The position numbers were made by a program, and so were the translations under genes. A model generated the notes under the pieces. The model saw nothing but the letters and a program-made list of their open reading frames with translations, was not told the origin of the DNA and made no database searches. Positions 24,566-34,855 of a stretch of DNA of 64,000 nucleotides are shown here, piece after piece; position 1 is the stretch's first letter; every line of letters starts with the position of its first letter. The DNA comes from Adiantum capillus-veneris. Taxonomy: Eukaryota; Streptophyta; Polypodiopsida; Polypodiales; Pteridaceae. Where the stretch lies: NCBI GenBank assembly GCA_014529385.2, contig CM043942.1, positions 36,422,469 through 36,486,468 on the forward strand. Reading direction: 5' to 3'.

Positions 24566-26683
24566 ATGAACCTACGCTTTGGACGAGTGTTAGAACACGA
24601 GCATATTGGTAGTGCCTCCATTTACGCGGGCACCCATTATTCCTCCACCCTAGGTTCTGGACCTTCGGCCGGGACTCAAGGTAGCGCGACCCAAGATCCT
24701 CATATCGCGTCTAGTGATTCTTCCTCTGACTACGAAGTCATGGAGGGGTATCCTACACCAAACCCTGATAGTTCAAGTCAAGACATGCATGCCATGGGCC
24801 AACGGCCCGGGTCCAGCGTGTTTAGCCGCTTAAAAGAGACCCTTAGTAGAGCTACTCGCTCCGAACATGCGGTTAATGAAATAAATGAAGGGAGTGGGGA
24901 AGTAAATTCGTCATTCATGTCTAAAATAGACCCTATGCTTCTTGAGAGTGTGCATATGAATGTTCCATCCACTGCACCTCATGATCCTTTAGGACTATCT
25001 CCCTCTGAGGTTCTACTACCCGATGGTAGGAGTCTTGCCGAAGTGCAAGAGATCGAACGCTATATGCAAGCAACAAGGGAGAGGGAAATTGAGAACCTAC
25101 GAAGGCTAGAACAAAGTCGAGCCCTGAAAGCAAAGGCTCCTATGACAACAATCATGCCAGCCGAGCAACCGAGTGCTCCCAAGGTAGCAGTCACAGAGGC
25201 GCAAGCGATGGGGAGCAATAATGCTTCCACTTCGAGGGAAACCTCCAGCACGCCAGGCCTAGATGGGATATTCCTAAACGAAAATTGGGAGTATGACCTA
25301 CAAGCAGAAGCTTTAATTGATCGGTACACAGGACACACCTATCATGTGGGTTGGTTAGATGTTCTACAATCCACATCGGGTGCTACTAGCATAGATGAGC
25401 AACAACAGAAAGTCTATGATGTCCTCCATAGGATTGTCGAGTTAGAAAGACGGAACACAGGGATCAACATGCCTTCAACAGGCCTAATGAGATTCTTGGA
25501 TATGGGAAAGGCCAACCAACCAACCCTATCACAAATGGAGACTCCCTCAGTGAGCCCCATTGATCCTCCATATGTTGTTTCACCAGGAGCCTCTGTACAA
25601 TCTGAGCCCACAAGTGGCAGCTTTACCTTCCCAGATCTAGCTCATCTTTCTCTTAATGCCACTACGGCTACCATGCATATCCCAGTGGTGAGCATGACAA
25701 GAAGTACACCATGGAGTTCATTTGTTAACACTGCGCCGATGCCTAGTAGCACAGTGCCCCCAACTATACCTACATGCATGTATCAATCGTGTGCACCTGT
25801 CGTACCTCAGCCTCATGTAGCTCCTACACCTCCGATTATTCCAAGAGCTTACAATCCACAATGGCATTATCCAAGCTCTTATACAAGTGGAGCCATGCCA
25901 TTTAATAATAACATGCCATATCAGGCACCCCCTATGCCTAGGGTCACGCCTGTAAACTTTGGACCACCGTCTGGTACACCACCATACGAAATATGGGACC
26001 CAAGAGCTGCGCGTATGCCAAGGCCAAGGCCAACTCCCATCTCACATGTGGTTCCAAGAGCACATACACCCATTATACCTGCTCAAATAGGAGATTTGGC
26101 AGCATTTGCTCAAACTATCGGTCGCTCTATTGCGGAAAACATGCGTAGTGCACTTGATAGAGAGCCTAGGAGCAAGGCAGTTCAAGTAGCTAAGCTCACA
26201 CAGAAATTCAGTGGAGACAGAGATGCTAGAAAGCATATGGAAGTCTTTGAACATGTGTACGATTCCTTGGAAGAGCACAATGAGCTACATAAGTGTAAGG
26301 CTTTGAGTTTGACCCTAGGCGGAAAGGCTGGAGATTGGTATAGAACCTTAAGAGTAGAAGAGAAAACGATCTACTCTACTCTTAGGAGACTGTTCTTAAA
26401 AGAATACATACGAGAGGGAGTACTTTGGGGTGTAGCCTCTCAGCTCCAGAAAGCCCAACGAGAAGAAGGTGAATCCGTGAGAGACTTCATTAGTCGCCTA
26501 AAGAATTTGAATTCTCGATGCAATCCAAACGAGCGATTCAACAACAACCAATTGCTCGATAGATTCATTAGGGGACTACGACATGAAAGTATCTATAATG
26601 GCCTAGTCATTAGAGGTATCACTACTTGGGAAGCAGTCACCATGAATGCAATCCAATTGGAGGATAATTTAATGATTGCATGA
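24566..26683 (+). CDS. Gag, N-terminal and capsid part (copy C)
   Basis: The start is placed at the first ATG (24566) of a frame that opens after a TAG at 24512. The first 180 residues are polar. Residues of about 330-520 are rich in Pro, Ser and Thr. The last 170 residues form a retrotransposon Gag core with ALSLTLGGKAGDWYRTL, QREEGESVRDFISRL and DRFIRGL, the helical capsid-like domain that assembles virus-like particles. The frame stops at TGA 26681-26683, where copy B has GGA, so the stop is a mutation and not the natural end. The reading frame continues unchanged downstream. Confidence 0.85.
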   Translation: MNLRFGRVLEHEHIGSASIYAGTHYSSTLGSGPSAGTQGSATQDPHIASSDSSSDYEVMEGYPTPNPDSSSQDMHAMGQRPGSSVFSRLKETLSRATRSEHAVNEINEGSGEVNSSFMSKIDPMLLESVHMNVPSTAPHDPLGLSPSEVLLPDGRSLAEVQEIERYMQATREREIENLRRLEQSRALKAKAPMTTIMPAEQPSAPKVAVTEAQAMGSNNASTSRETSSTPGLDGIFLNENWEYDLQAEALIDRYTGHTYHVGWLDVLQSTSGATSIDEQQQKVYDVLHRIVELERRNTGINMPSTGLMRFLDMGKANQPTLSQMETPSVSPIDPPYVVSPGASVQSEPTSGSFTFPDLAHLSLNATTATMHIPVVSMTRSTPWSSFVNTAPMPSSTVPPTIPTCMYQSCAPVVPQPHVAPTPPIIPRAYNPQWHYPSSYTSGAMPFNNNMPYQAPPMPRVTPVNFGPPSGTPPYEIWDPRAARMPRPRPTPISHVVPRAHTPIIPAQIGDLAAFAQTIGRSIAENMRSALDREPRSKAVQVAKLTQKFSGDRDARKHMEVFEHVYDSLEEHNELHKCKALSLTLGGKAGDWYRTLRVEEKTIYSTLRRLFLKEYIREGVLWGVASQLQKAQREEGESVRDFISRLKNLNSRCNPNERFNNNQLLDRFIRGLRHESIYNGLVIRGITTWEAVTMNAIQLEDNLMIA

Positions 26684-28498
26684 GAAAGAGTGTCCGTCGA
26701 GCCGAAGTCTAGTAGCTCGCAAGCGTCAGGGCATGAGCCAATGAAGATAAAGCCAATCGTGAAAGAGCAAACGATATCTGAGATGACTTTGGCAGATCTC
26801 AACAAGGCCATCCAAGAAAGCCTTAGGGGTAATCGTGCTCCACAAAACACTCATATGTATCCATGAAGGGAGCAACAATGGTGCTCAATTTGCTTGGGCC
26901 CACATACTACGAGTGAATGCCCTACTTTCATAGTAAAGTTTAACGGGACTTGTAACGCGTGTGGTAGGTATGGCCATCAAGCGAAGGATTGCCTAATGCT
27001 TAAACGCATCATGGAAAATAGACCGCCTATAGCTTGGGCAGACTCACCTCGATTTCCTGCATTGATGCCTACCCCACCCATGGAGCAACAGTTGCCATTA
27101 CAGCACATGGTCCCTAGAACCCAAAATGTGGTCCAAACCACACCGTTGCCACCTCTAGTGCTAGGACCGCAACCCCCTCATCCAAGAGTTACACCTATGA
27201 ACCAAATAGGTTGTGAGTCATCTAGTACTTATGTAGATTGCGAAGAGGACATAGACTCTAGTATCACCTATGGAGTCGACATGCTTGAGGAGTGTCCCAT
27301 GTACTATATGGAAGACCATTGGGGACAAATCAAACCGGTATATCAAGCTACTGCGCTAGCAGCAAGAGGCCAAAACATTAATAGTTTTGCCAGGAGACCA
27401 CCTCTTCAGTGCTACGAATGTGGTGGACCACATCAAGTAGCTGAGTGCCCCATTAGAATGCAAAAGAATGCTACACTAATGCAAACAAGTCAAGGGAGTG
27501 CATTGAAAATGCCAATACTCACTTGTAATTGTTGTGGCATAGATCATTTGATCGCACAGTGTCCTAACAATCCAAACGCACCGAAAATCACACCATTGAA
27601 CATAATAGAGATTGTTGATGGGACACCACCAACTATAAACATAGCACCAGTGAATGCACTCACACGTTCGATGCTCCAAAAGCAAAATTACATCCTCGAA
27701 GAGAGAGATGCTGCATCCATTGGCCGAGCGAGAAAGAAGAAAACACGAAGAAAGAAATCCCTTAATGCTTCTAGCTCAAAACCTAGTTCAACGACTAACA
27801 TAGGGACAGGAGAGGATCCCGTGTATATGAATGACCCTGAGGATGACTCAGATTCGATAGAGACCACGGAGACCAAAACTGTTACTACAAAGGAAAAAGC
27901 CAGCGAGGAGGATCACGAGAGGGAATTACGACGAACACCAAAAGAGTATTCAAAGTTAAACCACCCAGTTGCGAACCCCCAAGATAAGCCACGAGAGACA
28001 AAAAATGAGGATTGCAAGAGAAAGATTGGAACCTATCCAAACCCAACAGTGGAAATTGAACGAGTCCAACAACTGAGGGGTTTGGTGGAAGAAACTCAAC
28101 GAACATTAGAACCTGAACCCAAACATATCCAGATATCGGACACGGTGTTTCCCACACAAGTTCAACCTCACAAGAACTACAGGCCGTTAGTTATACCCAG
28201 TATCATTCGGGAAGAGAGTGAGGGTAGGACATCTGAAAGTGGACACACACCTTTTCTACTAGAGAGAATGTTTGGTAAGGGAATGCCCGACCCCCTTGAG
28301 GAAGTGGAGATTCCATCTTCACCATTCTCTTGTCAGGGTCCTACGTCCCACAAGATGCCATTGAATGTTGCCAAATTGATGGATTTCATGTCTTCAGAAG
28401 TTAGAACCACCATCATGTCCAAACTATATAAAGACCCCGAGCTAGTCTCAGCTCTTCAAGCCTTCCTCAATGGAGAATTACACGCCGGATTACAATAG
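26684..28498 (+). CDS. Gag, nucleocapsid part with four zinc knuckles (copy C)
   Basis: Same frame as the upstream Gag. It contains one more TGA (26864-26866; copy B has AGA). Four CCHC knuckles follow: 26882-26920 (C-x2-C-x3-H-x4-C), 26951-26992 (canonical C-x2-C-x4-H-x4-C), 27410-27448 and 27524-27562 (both C-x2-C-x3-H-x4-C). Such knuckles bind RNA during packaging. The rest is a Lys/Arg-rich segment near 27730-27770 and an acidic linker. It ends at TAG 28496-28498, where copy A has a sense codon, so Gag and protease were originally joined. Confidence 0.85.
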
Positions 28499-28507
28499 TT
28501 TGCACAT

Positions 28508-29722
28508 ATGAACAAACCTGACTCGGTAATGAATGATGAGGAACATTTAGCATCACCATCTGACCTAGCGGGACATGAATCTGTAATTGAAGTACCCATT
28601 AACAAGTTGGGGCAATACTTTGAAGGTGATGAATCTAATGCTACTCTACCAATCACTACTAAAGGATTAACTGTAAAGGGGGTCCTTGACGGTGGTGCGG
28701 GAGTCAGCATGGTGACAAAGAGTTATTGGGAGTCTATGGGGCGACCTCACCTTGAAGCCACAAGCGTAGTGGTAAAAATGGCTAATGGATCTATTGTTAC
28801 GCCTATTGGAATGCTAAAGGATCTCAGGATCAAGGTCTTGGGACACAAGGTAAGGCAGATTTTCATTGTTATGGATTTTTCCAAGCATCCTATGTCATTT
28901 GAGATGATCTTAGGGCGTCCATTCATGAGGGAAGAAAACATGGTGCATGACTGGTCCAAGAACCACGTCTACTTACAGTTCCAAGACTCTGTCATTCGAG
29001 TTGATCTTTTAAGTGGTCGAACGCATCCTCTAGGAAATAAATTCATCATTGATAATCGATCAGACACAACAATTCACTCAGCTCCATTACAGTATTGTTA
29101 CACGTGTAACGAAGACACGGACATTGGGGAGAACTCTCCTCATATGGATATCCTACCCGGAATGGCTGAGTCAGACAATGTCGATTGGGTGCACCTAGCG
29201 GCAACTATAGATACATGGGGAGCTAGAGGAACAACCTGGGTAACACCAGATGGGGAAGAGATACCACACATTGCACCAGTAAACATGTTAGGTGTAGCGC
29301 ATGTAACATCCGATGATAAGAAAGAGGCACACCTACCTGAGAGTGAAACCGATGATTCCTCAAAGGCTTCAGGCCAATACACATCAGAAACGGAATCTCA
29401 GGGAGAAATGGATTCAGAACCTGAGGAAACATCGAGTGAACCAAGTATAGAAAATGAACACTCAAGGCCTAGTACGACCATCTATGGTAATTTATATGAG
29501 AGTGAAGAAGATACAAGCAAAGACCTATCAGGCGAGTCGAGTTCAAACATTTACCAAAATCAAAACCTTAACAAGAAACAAAGGTCATATAAGAGACGAC
29601 GATATCGAGCAAATGTGAGAGCTAGGATAAACAAGGAAAGATTTACTGCAGAATGGCTTAGCTATCTAGGGGCATGTGATGCTCATCGAAATCTAGGAGA
29701 CAATTGGGGTGAACATCTCTAG
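28508..29722 (+). CDS. Retropepsin-like protease with acidic linker (copy C)
   Basis: 404 codons in the Gag frame. Residues 45-150 are a retropepsin-like domain with VLDGGAGVSMV (D at 28688) and the conserved ILGRPF near residue 137. The usual Asp-Thr/Ser-Gly is Asp-Gly-Gly in copies A, B and C alike, so this is a family trait. Residues 270-350 are Ser/Glu-rich, followed by a strongly basic patch (KKQRSYKRRRYR). The domain is expected to cut the polyprotein, but its activity with this motif is uncertain. The frame ends in TAG 29720-29722, and the pol frame resumes nine bases later in the same phase. Confidence 0.85.
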   Translation: MNKPDSVMNDEEHLASPSDLAGHESVIEVPINKLGQYFEGDESNATLPITTKGLTVKGVLDGGAGVSMVTKSYWESMGRPHLEATSVVVKMANGSIVTPIGMLKDLRIKVLGHKVRQIFIVMDFSKHPMSFEMILGRPFMREENMVHDWSKNHVYLQFQDSVIRVDLLSGRTHPLGNKFIIDNRSDTTIHSAPLQYCYTCNEDTDIGENSPHMDILPGMAESDNVDWVHLAATIDTWGARGTTWVTPDGEEIPHIAPVNMLGVAHVTSDDKKEAHLPESETDDSSKASGQYTSETESQGEMDSEPEETSSEPSIENEHSRPSTTIYGNLYESEEDTSKDLSGESSSNIYQNQNLNKKQRSYKRRRYRANVRARINKERFTAEWLSYLGACDAHRNLGDNWGEHL

Positions 29723-29728
29723 AGTGTC

Positions 29729-32700
29729 ATGTGGTGCAGCCCGCGACCCATTGACCTCGCTCAATTGGAGGTTACAGAGCCGAAATCGAGTCGAACTATA
29801 AGAAGACGTCAAAACCGAGAGCTAGCACAACAACAAAAGGAGGCAGAACTAAAAGAAAGGTCTCCGTCAGGACAAGAGTCTGCTGACTTACATACGGCTC
29901 CTGAACATTTTAAATCTTATACCACGGGGGAGCGAAAGGTTGTGTATGCCAAAGCCCAACGAATACCTACCAATGGAAGCAGTGGAGTCTATGATGGTCC
30001 AGCGGTAGTTAAAGAGATAGAATTAGCAGAACCAGGTGAGGAGTCTAAACCAGTCTTTATTGCTCAAGACCTTACCGAAACTGAAGAGGCTGTACTTAAG
30101 GAGCTCCTCAAGGAATACAAGGATATCTTTGCTTGGACATATCATGACATGAAGGGCGTTCCACCTTCTGTGGTGCAACATACAATTCCCATGATCAACA
30201 CTGCTAAACCCATCCAGCAACGACCCTATCTAATGAATCCTAAGTACGCCAAAATTGTACAAGAGGATATTGAAAAACTTATCCAATGTGGATTCATATA
30301 CCCTATTGAGCACTCAGAATGGGTTTCTCCAATAGTCATTGTGCCAAAAAAGAATGGGAAACTAAGAGTGTGCGTGGACCTCAAGAAAGTTAATGCAGCC
30401 ACTAGGAGAGATCATTATCCCTTGCCATATTCAGAACATGTGCTTGAAAGAGTTGCGGGCAAGGAAGCTTATAGCTTTTTAGATGGGTACTCTGGCTACA
30501 ATCAAATCACAATTGCATTAGAGGACCAAGCTAAAACTGCTTTTATCACAGAGTTTGGAGTGTTTGCATTTCGTGTTATGGCTTTTGGCTTAACAAATGC
30601 CCCTGCTACATTCCAACGATTAATAAACACTGCGTTTAAAGAATTTCTAAGGGAGTTTTGTGAAGCTTTCCTAGACGACCTTTGTGTTTATTCTTCTTGG
30701 GAGAAGCATTTGTTATATCTACGAAAAATATTTGAAAGGTGCAGATTTTATCGCATCTCATTGAACCCCTTCAAATGCCAATTTTGGGTTAAGCATGGAG
30801 TCATTCTAGGGCATATAGTGTCCAAGAACGGGATATCCACAGATGAGAGTAAGATTAAAGCCATTGCCGATTTGCCACCACCTACTAACTATAAAGGAGT
30901 TCAAAGATTTATGGGCCATGTTGGTTATTATCGAAGGTTTATTTTAAACTTTGTCGAGATAGCGCGTCCATTGTACAAGCTTCTTATCGAGTTCCACTGG
31001 ACGGAAGAATGTCATCAATCTTATGAGTTATTAAAGAAGGCCCTAACAAGTGCTCCAATCCTGCGAACACCTGATTGGAATGTACCTTTTCATGTGCATA
31101 TTGATGCATCAAATTTTTCTATTGGGTGTGTTCTAACTCAACCAGGAGAACATAAATTGGACTACCCTATTAGCTTTGCAAGTCGCCAATTAAATGATGC
31201 CGAGATGAACTACACTACTACAGAGCGTGAAGGTCTAGCTATGATTTACACAGTAAAGAAATTTCGCTATTACCTTCTTGCTACCAAGTTTGTGTTTTAT
31301 GTTGATCATCAAGCATTGCTATATTTGGTAAACAAGTCGTGTTCCACAGGTCGAATTACACGATGGTTGTTAATTCTTCTTGAGTTTGACTTCACCGTTG
31401 TTGTGAGGCCTGGGAGGAAACATGTCATGGCGGATCATTTATCTCGTATCCCTAATGGTGAAGCTCCTACGGGGGTTGATGATGAATTGCCTGATACTCC
31501 TTTGTTCATTGTTGAGACAATGCCTGAATGGAGTGAAAAGATTGTTAACTTCTTAGTTAATGGTTTTCCACCCAAAGAACTGCGAAAAGATATAGCTCGA
31601 AAATTAATCAAGGAATGCGAACCCTATTGCTTACTGGCTGGAACTCTCTATAAGAGAGGAAAAGATGATGTTCTTGGACGCTGTGCCCGCGAGGATGAGT
31701 ATTTATATATTCTACAAGAGGCACACATGGGCGTAGCTGGTGGTCACTTTTCAGGAAAGTTGACTGCCCGAAAGATCTTACAGTCAGGCTATTGGTGGCC
31801 CACTCTGTTTAAGGATGCATCACTTTTTGCAAAGGGATGTGATGAATGCCAACGCTTCAAGAAGCCACAAAGAAGTGATAGGATGCCTCTACATCCCATC
31901 AAGGTAACCCAACCATTTGAAAAGTGGGGCTTAGACTTTGTAGGACCGATTAGTCCGGCTGCACGTAACACACAATCACGATATATCATTGTGGCTACCG
32001 ACTATGTAACCAAATGGGCTGAAGCAAAAGCAACACGAAAGGCGGATGCAAAAACAACAACTAAGTTCCTCTTTGAGAACATTATCACACGTTTTGGATG
32101 CCCCTTTGAACTTGTGAGTGACAATGGAACTCATTTTATAAATGAAGTAATAAAAGAACTCACATCAAACTTCATGATATCTCACCACAAGTCTACACCC
32201 TATTATCCCCAAGCAAATGGCCAAGCTGAGAGTACCAACAAAACTCTCATCTCCATTTTGACAGAGACAGTTGAGGCTCATCGCACTGATTGGGACCTAA
32301 AGCTTACATCAGCTTTATGGGCTTATCGTACTGCGTATGAAGTTGTTATTAATTGCACACCGTTTAAGATGGTGTATGGCCAAGAAGCAGTTATGCCATG
32401 GGAGTTTGTCATTCCTAGTCTTCGAGTAGCTTCTCAAGAAGGTTGGGATGGTAACCCCTTAGTTGAGCGATTATATATCCTGGAAAGGCTAGATGAAGAG
32501 AGGCAATTAGCTGTGCGAAATGCTCTAGTGGAGAAGGATAGGAGAAAGAAGTGGTTTGATAGCCATTTAAAAGATAAAGACATCAAGGTTGGTGATAAAG
32601 TTCTTATGTACGGGGTACGTAATGAAAAGAAGAAATTGAAATATGCTGGTAAGGGACCATATCGAGTGTGTGAAATTACCCCGCAAGGTACCATTCGTGT

Positions 32701-34159
32701 GGAGACTCTAGATGGAGTTGAAACCATTGGATTCCTTAATGGGAGTAAATTCAAAAGATATTATGATCCTCTAAGCCAGGAAGAGTTGCAAGCCATCCAT
32801 CAAAAGAAGGCTGCCAAGGAACAAGCAGAGCCTAAAAAAATCCAAGCAAGAGTTGAGGCTCGAGAACGACAACAACATCTTAGACGCCAACGAGAGGCTA
32901 ATCTGGGAATCACGCAAGCATTTTTCGAGGACACAGATGACGACTCATTAGAATCTGAGCCACCGCTACGATACCCAATTGAGCTAAATAGCCCCTATGG
33001 GAAAGTACTATACAATGCCTTATTAGATACGGGAGCTAAACACAATTTGTTATCCTATGGATTTTGGTGTCAATTAGGGAAACCGACCCTATCCCTGAGT
33101 ACGATGCAAGTCAAGGGCATTAATAAAAAGAAAACTGCTATTCTTGGAGTCCTTCAGACCCTTGTTGTCTATGACAATGGAAGCATAGTGCAGAGGTTTC
33201 TAGTCATGCCCGCGGGAGCTATGGAAGGCAACGTAAACCTGGGACGCACGTGGATGTTGGCAACCAAATGCACTATTGATTGGGATACTGGTAGTGTCAC
33301 GACGCGACCACCGACTCTTACCCCTATCATTCAAGCAAAGTCACCTACGTTACAAAATCTAGCAAAGTTGAAGGATAGCCAACATTCACAAGCCAAGGTG
33401 GTTAACTCGTCTTTGCCGACTACCCATGAACCTAGCACTTCAACACTTGTAGTTGCAGCAAGCAGTAATATTGCAAGTACTCAACCTGCACGACCTAAGA
33501 GTACATATCAATGGGTCCCCAAGGCCTTACTTCCAACTACCTCAACCCTCCCATCCATTTCAAGAAAAAATTTCCCTGGAGAACCAAGAGCGCGCTCTAG
33601 GAGATTCAAGACCAAATCACGATGGATTCCAAAACGACTATTAGAAGCCCAAGGCTACTATGATGGAAATGAGCAAATTTGGGTACCTAAACGTAAAATG
33701 TGTCCTTCCCTATCGACAACAAACCCATATGAGTCAAACAGTGTGACGCTAAAGCCAATGGCAGACCGTGGGAAGGGAAAGATCACAGAATGCTACACAC
33801 CTAGTCCAAAGCTAGTTTGGGCTCCAAGGCAAAACCAATTTATTCCACCTAGCTTAGGAAGGGGGGAGTTCCATGAAGCTTCTAGCTCCTCATGTAATAC
33901 ATCCATAGAGGTAAAAGCTTCTACACAGCCTCCATCTATAGTAGTGGACCTCCATGAAGCTACAAAAGAATCCACACCTCCCAGTGTTCAAGAATCACCT
34001 GATGAACCACTTCAAGTTCGATCCTGGGAGAGTACCTTACCACCCTTTCAACTTGACGAGGCACCTAGGGTAATAGAAAACTACTGGCAAAAATCCTCAC
34101 CTATTACCAACTGGAACAATTGGTTTCAAAGGGTGACGAGCTCATTTCAAACGGTATGA
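29729..34159 (+). CDS. Pol: reverse transcriptase, RNase H, integrase, C-terminal protease-like domain
   Basis: 1476 codons, uninterrupted. The reverse transcriptase spans about residues 150-420 with FLDGYSG, AFGLTNAPATFQRL and catalytic FLDD (314-317). RNase H is at about 450-575 with HIDAS (D459), TEREGLAM (E501) and YVDHQAL (D526). Integrase has an HHCC zinc finger (H666, H673, C704, C707) and the catalytic triad D736, D798 and E834 (LDFVGP, SDNGTHF, GQAESTN; 35 residues between D798 and E834). No chromodomain follows. Residues 1090-1190 hold a second retropepsin-like segment with ALLDTGAKHNLL (D1100 at 33026). The tail has three W-V/I-P-K motifs. The product copies the RNA into DNA and inserts it in the genome. 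No premature stop is visible in this part. Confidence 0.93.
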   Translation: MWCSPRPIDLAQLEVTEPKSSRTIRRRQNRELAQQQKEAELKERSPSGQESADLHTAPEHFKSYTTGERKVVYAKAQRIPTNGSSGVYDGPAVVKEIELAEPGEESKPVFIAQDLTETEEAVLKELLKEYKDIFAWTYHDMKGVPPSVVQHTIPMINTAKPIQQRPYLMNPKYAKIVQEDIEKLIQCGFIYPIEHSEWVSPIVIVPKKNGKLRVCVDLKKVNAATRRDHYPLPYSEHVLERVAGKEAYSFLDGYSGYNQITIALEDQAKTAFITEFGVFAFRVMAFGLTNAPATFQRLINTAFKEFLREFCEAFLDDLCVYSSWEKHLLYLRKIFERCRFYRISLNPFKCQFWVKHGVILGHIVSKNGISTDESKIKAIADLPPPTNYKGVQRFMGHVGYYRRFILNFVEIARPLYKLLIEFHWTEECHQSYELLKKALTSAPILRTPDWNVPFHVHIDASNFSIGCVLTQPGEHKLDYPISFASRQLNDAEMNYTTTEREGLAMIYTVKKFRYYLLATKFVFYVDHQALLYLVNKSCSTGRITRWLLILLEFDFTVVVRPGRKHVMADHLSRIPNGEAPTGVDDELPDTPLFIVETMPEWSEKIVNFLVNGFPPKELRKDIARKLIKECEPYCLLAGTLYKRGKDDVLGRCAREDEYLYILQEAHMGVAGGHFSGKLTARKILQSGYWWPTLFKDASLFAKGCDECQRFKKPQRSDRMPLHPIKVTQPFEKWGLDFVGPISPAARNTQSRYIIVATDYVTKWAEAKATRKADAKTTTKFLFENIITRFGCPFELVSDNGTHFINEVIKELTSNFMISHHKSTPYYPQANGQAESTNKTLISILTETVEAHRTDWDLKLTSALWAYRTAYEVVINCTPFKMVYGQEAVMPWEFVIPSLRVASQEGWDGNPLVERLYILERLDEERQLAVRNALVEKDRRKKWFDSHLKDKDIKVGDKVLMYGVRNEKKKLKYAGKGPYRVCEITPQGTIRVETLDGVETIGFLNGSKFKRYYDPLSQEELQAIHQKKAAKEQAEPKKIQARVEARERQQHLRRQREANLGITQAFFEDTDDDSLESEPPLRYPIELNSPYGKVLYNALLDTGAKHNLLSYGFWCQLGKPTLSLSTMQVKGINKKKTAILGVLQTLVVYDNGSIVQRFLVMPAGAMEGNVNLGRTWMLATKCTIDWDTGSVTTRPPTLTPIIQAKSPTLQNLAKLKDSQHSQAKVVNSSLPTTHEPSTSTLVVAASSNIASTQPARPKSTYQWVPKALLPTTSTLPSISRKNFPGEPRARSRRFKTKSRWIPKRLLEAQGYYDGNEQIWVPKRKMCPSLSTTNPYESNSVTLKPMADRGKGKITECYTPSPKLVWAPRQNQFIPPSLGRGEFHEASSSSCNTSIEVKASTQPPSIVVDLHEATKESTPPSVQESPDEPLQVRSWESTLPPFQLDEAPRVIENYWQKSSPITNWNNWFQRVTSSFQTV

Positions 34160-34185
34160 TCTACCCAAGGAAGGGGGGAGTGTTT
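34160..34185 (+). other. Internal purine tract resembling a polypurine tract
   Basis: AAGGAAGGGGGGAG lies just after the pol stop, followed by TGTTTGC. It resembles the tract before the 3' LTR (about 36190-36202), and a third similar run is at about 33856. A role as an extra plus-strand primer is possible but unproven. Confidence 0.4.
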
Positions 34186-34405
34186 GCTGACAATCATCAC
34201 TCACTCACTTTCCTCTCAACCTTTCCCCCTGACCCCTTAATCTCCAATCTTAGGGAATGTATATATAAAGCCTTATACTCACAAAAACAAGATGAAAAAG
34301 TAAAAGAGCAAGAGCCATAACACAAAATCATAAAAACAAATTATGCACAAGAACACGACCTTGTAATATTTGCACTCTAACCATCATCTATTTGCATGTA
34401 CAGAT

Positions 34406-34855
34406 ATGGCTAGTACGCTAGAGTCATCCACTCCTGCCTTGGGTGAGAGGTACCCTCGTTACTTTTCACAAATATTTCACATGGTCTTTCCAGTGCTTGC
34501 ATGTGAATGGGATTTAATAGGTACGCTAGCATGTGAAAGAAATTTTGAGGAGTTAGAATGGCTGATACGTCTCTTGACCACGTCTGATCCATACTTAGTA
34601 GAGAGCGTTTCTCCCATTGCACAAGCCTACCCTTTTGACCAAGATGACTATAGCCGTCTAGTGACCTTCTTAGTAAACATGGGCACCTATGATGAAGAAG
34701 AAAATTTACAGGACTACACAGATGGCGCATATGGTCTCATGGATGATGACTTTGTTTATCTTGACGACGAGGATAGGGGTTTAGCCTTAGGGTTTCCCCC
34801 CAACCTCTACAATATCCTATTCCCTGGACTCTCTAGGGGGAGTGCAAATAATTAG
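34406..34855 (+). CDS. Extra ORF downstream of pol, unknown function
   Basis: 149 codons from ATG 34406 to TAG 34853-34855, in sense with pol and between it and the 3' LTR. The protein is acidic, with Asp/Glu clusters such as TYDEEENLQDY and DDDFVYLDDEDRG. It has no signal peptide, no membrane segment and no Cys motif, so it is not an envelope protein. I recognise no domain. Copy B lacks it: its 3' region has an unrelated short sequence in the equivalent place, with matching DNA resuming on both sides. It could be a captured host sequence or an accessory protein of the element. Confidence 0.55.
   Translation: MASTLESSTPALGERYPRYFSQIFHMVFPVLACEWDLIGTLACERNFEELEWLIRLLTTSDPYLVESVSPIAQAYPFDQDDYSRLVTFLVNMGTYDEEENLQDYTDGAYGLMDDDFVYLDDEDRGLALGFPPNLYNILFPGLSRGSANN

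Noticed and set aside
28496-28498. TAG between Gag and protease as a programmed readthrough stop
   Set aside because: Copy A has a sense codon there, so it is more simply a mutation in copy C.
34406-34855. Envelope gene
   Set aside because: No signal peptide, membrane segment or Cys pattern.
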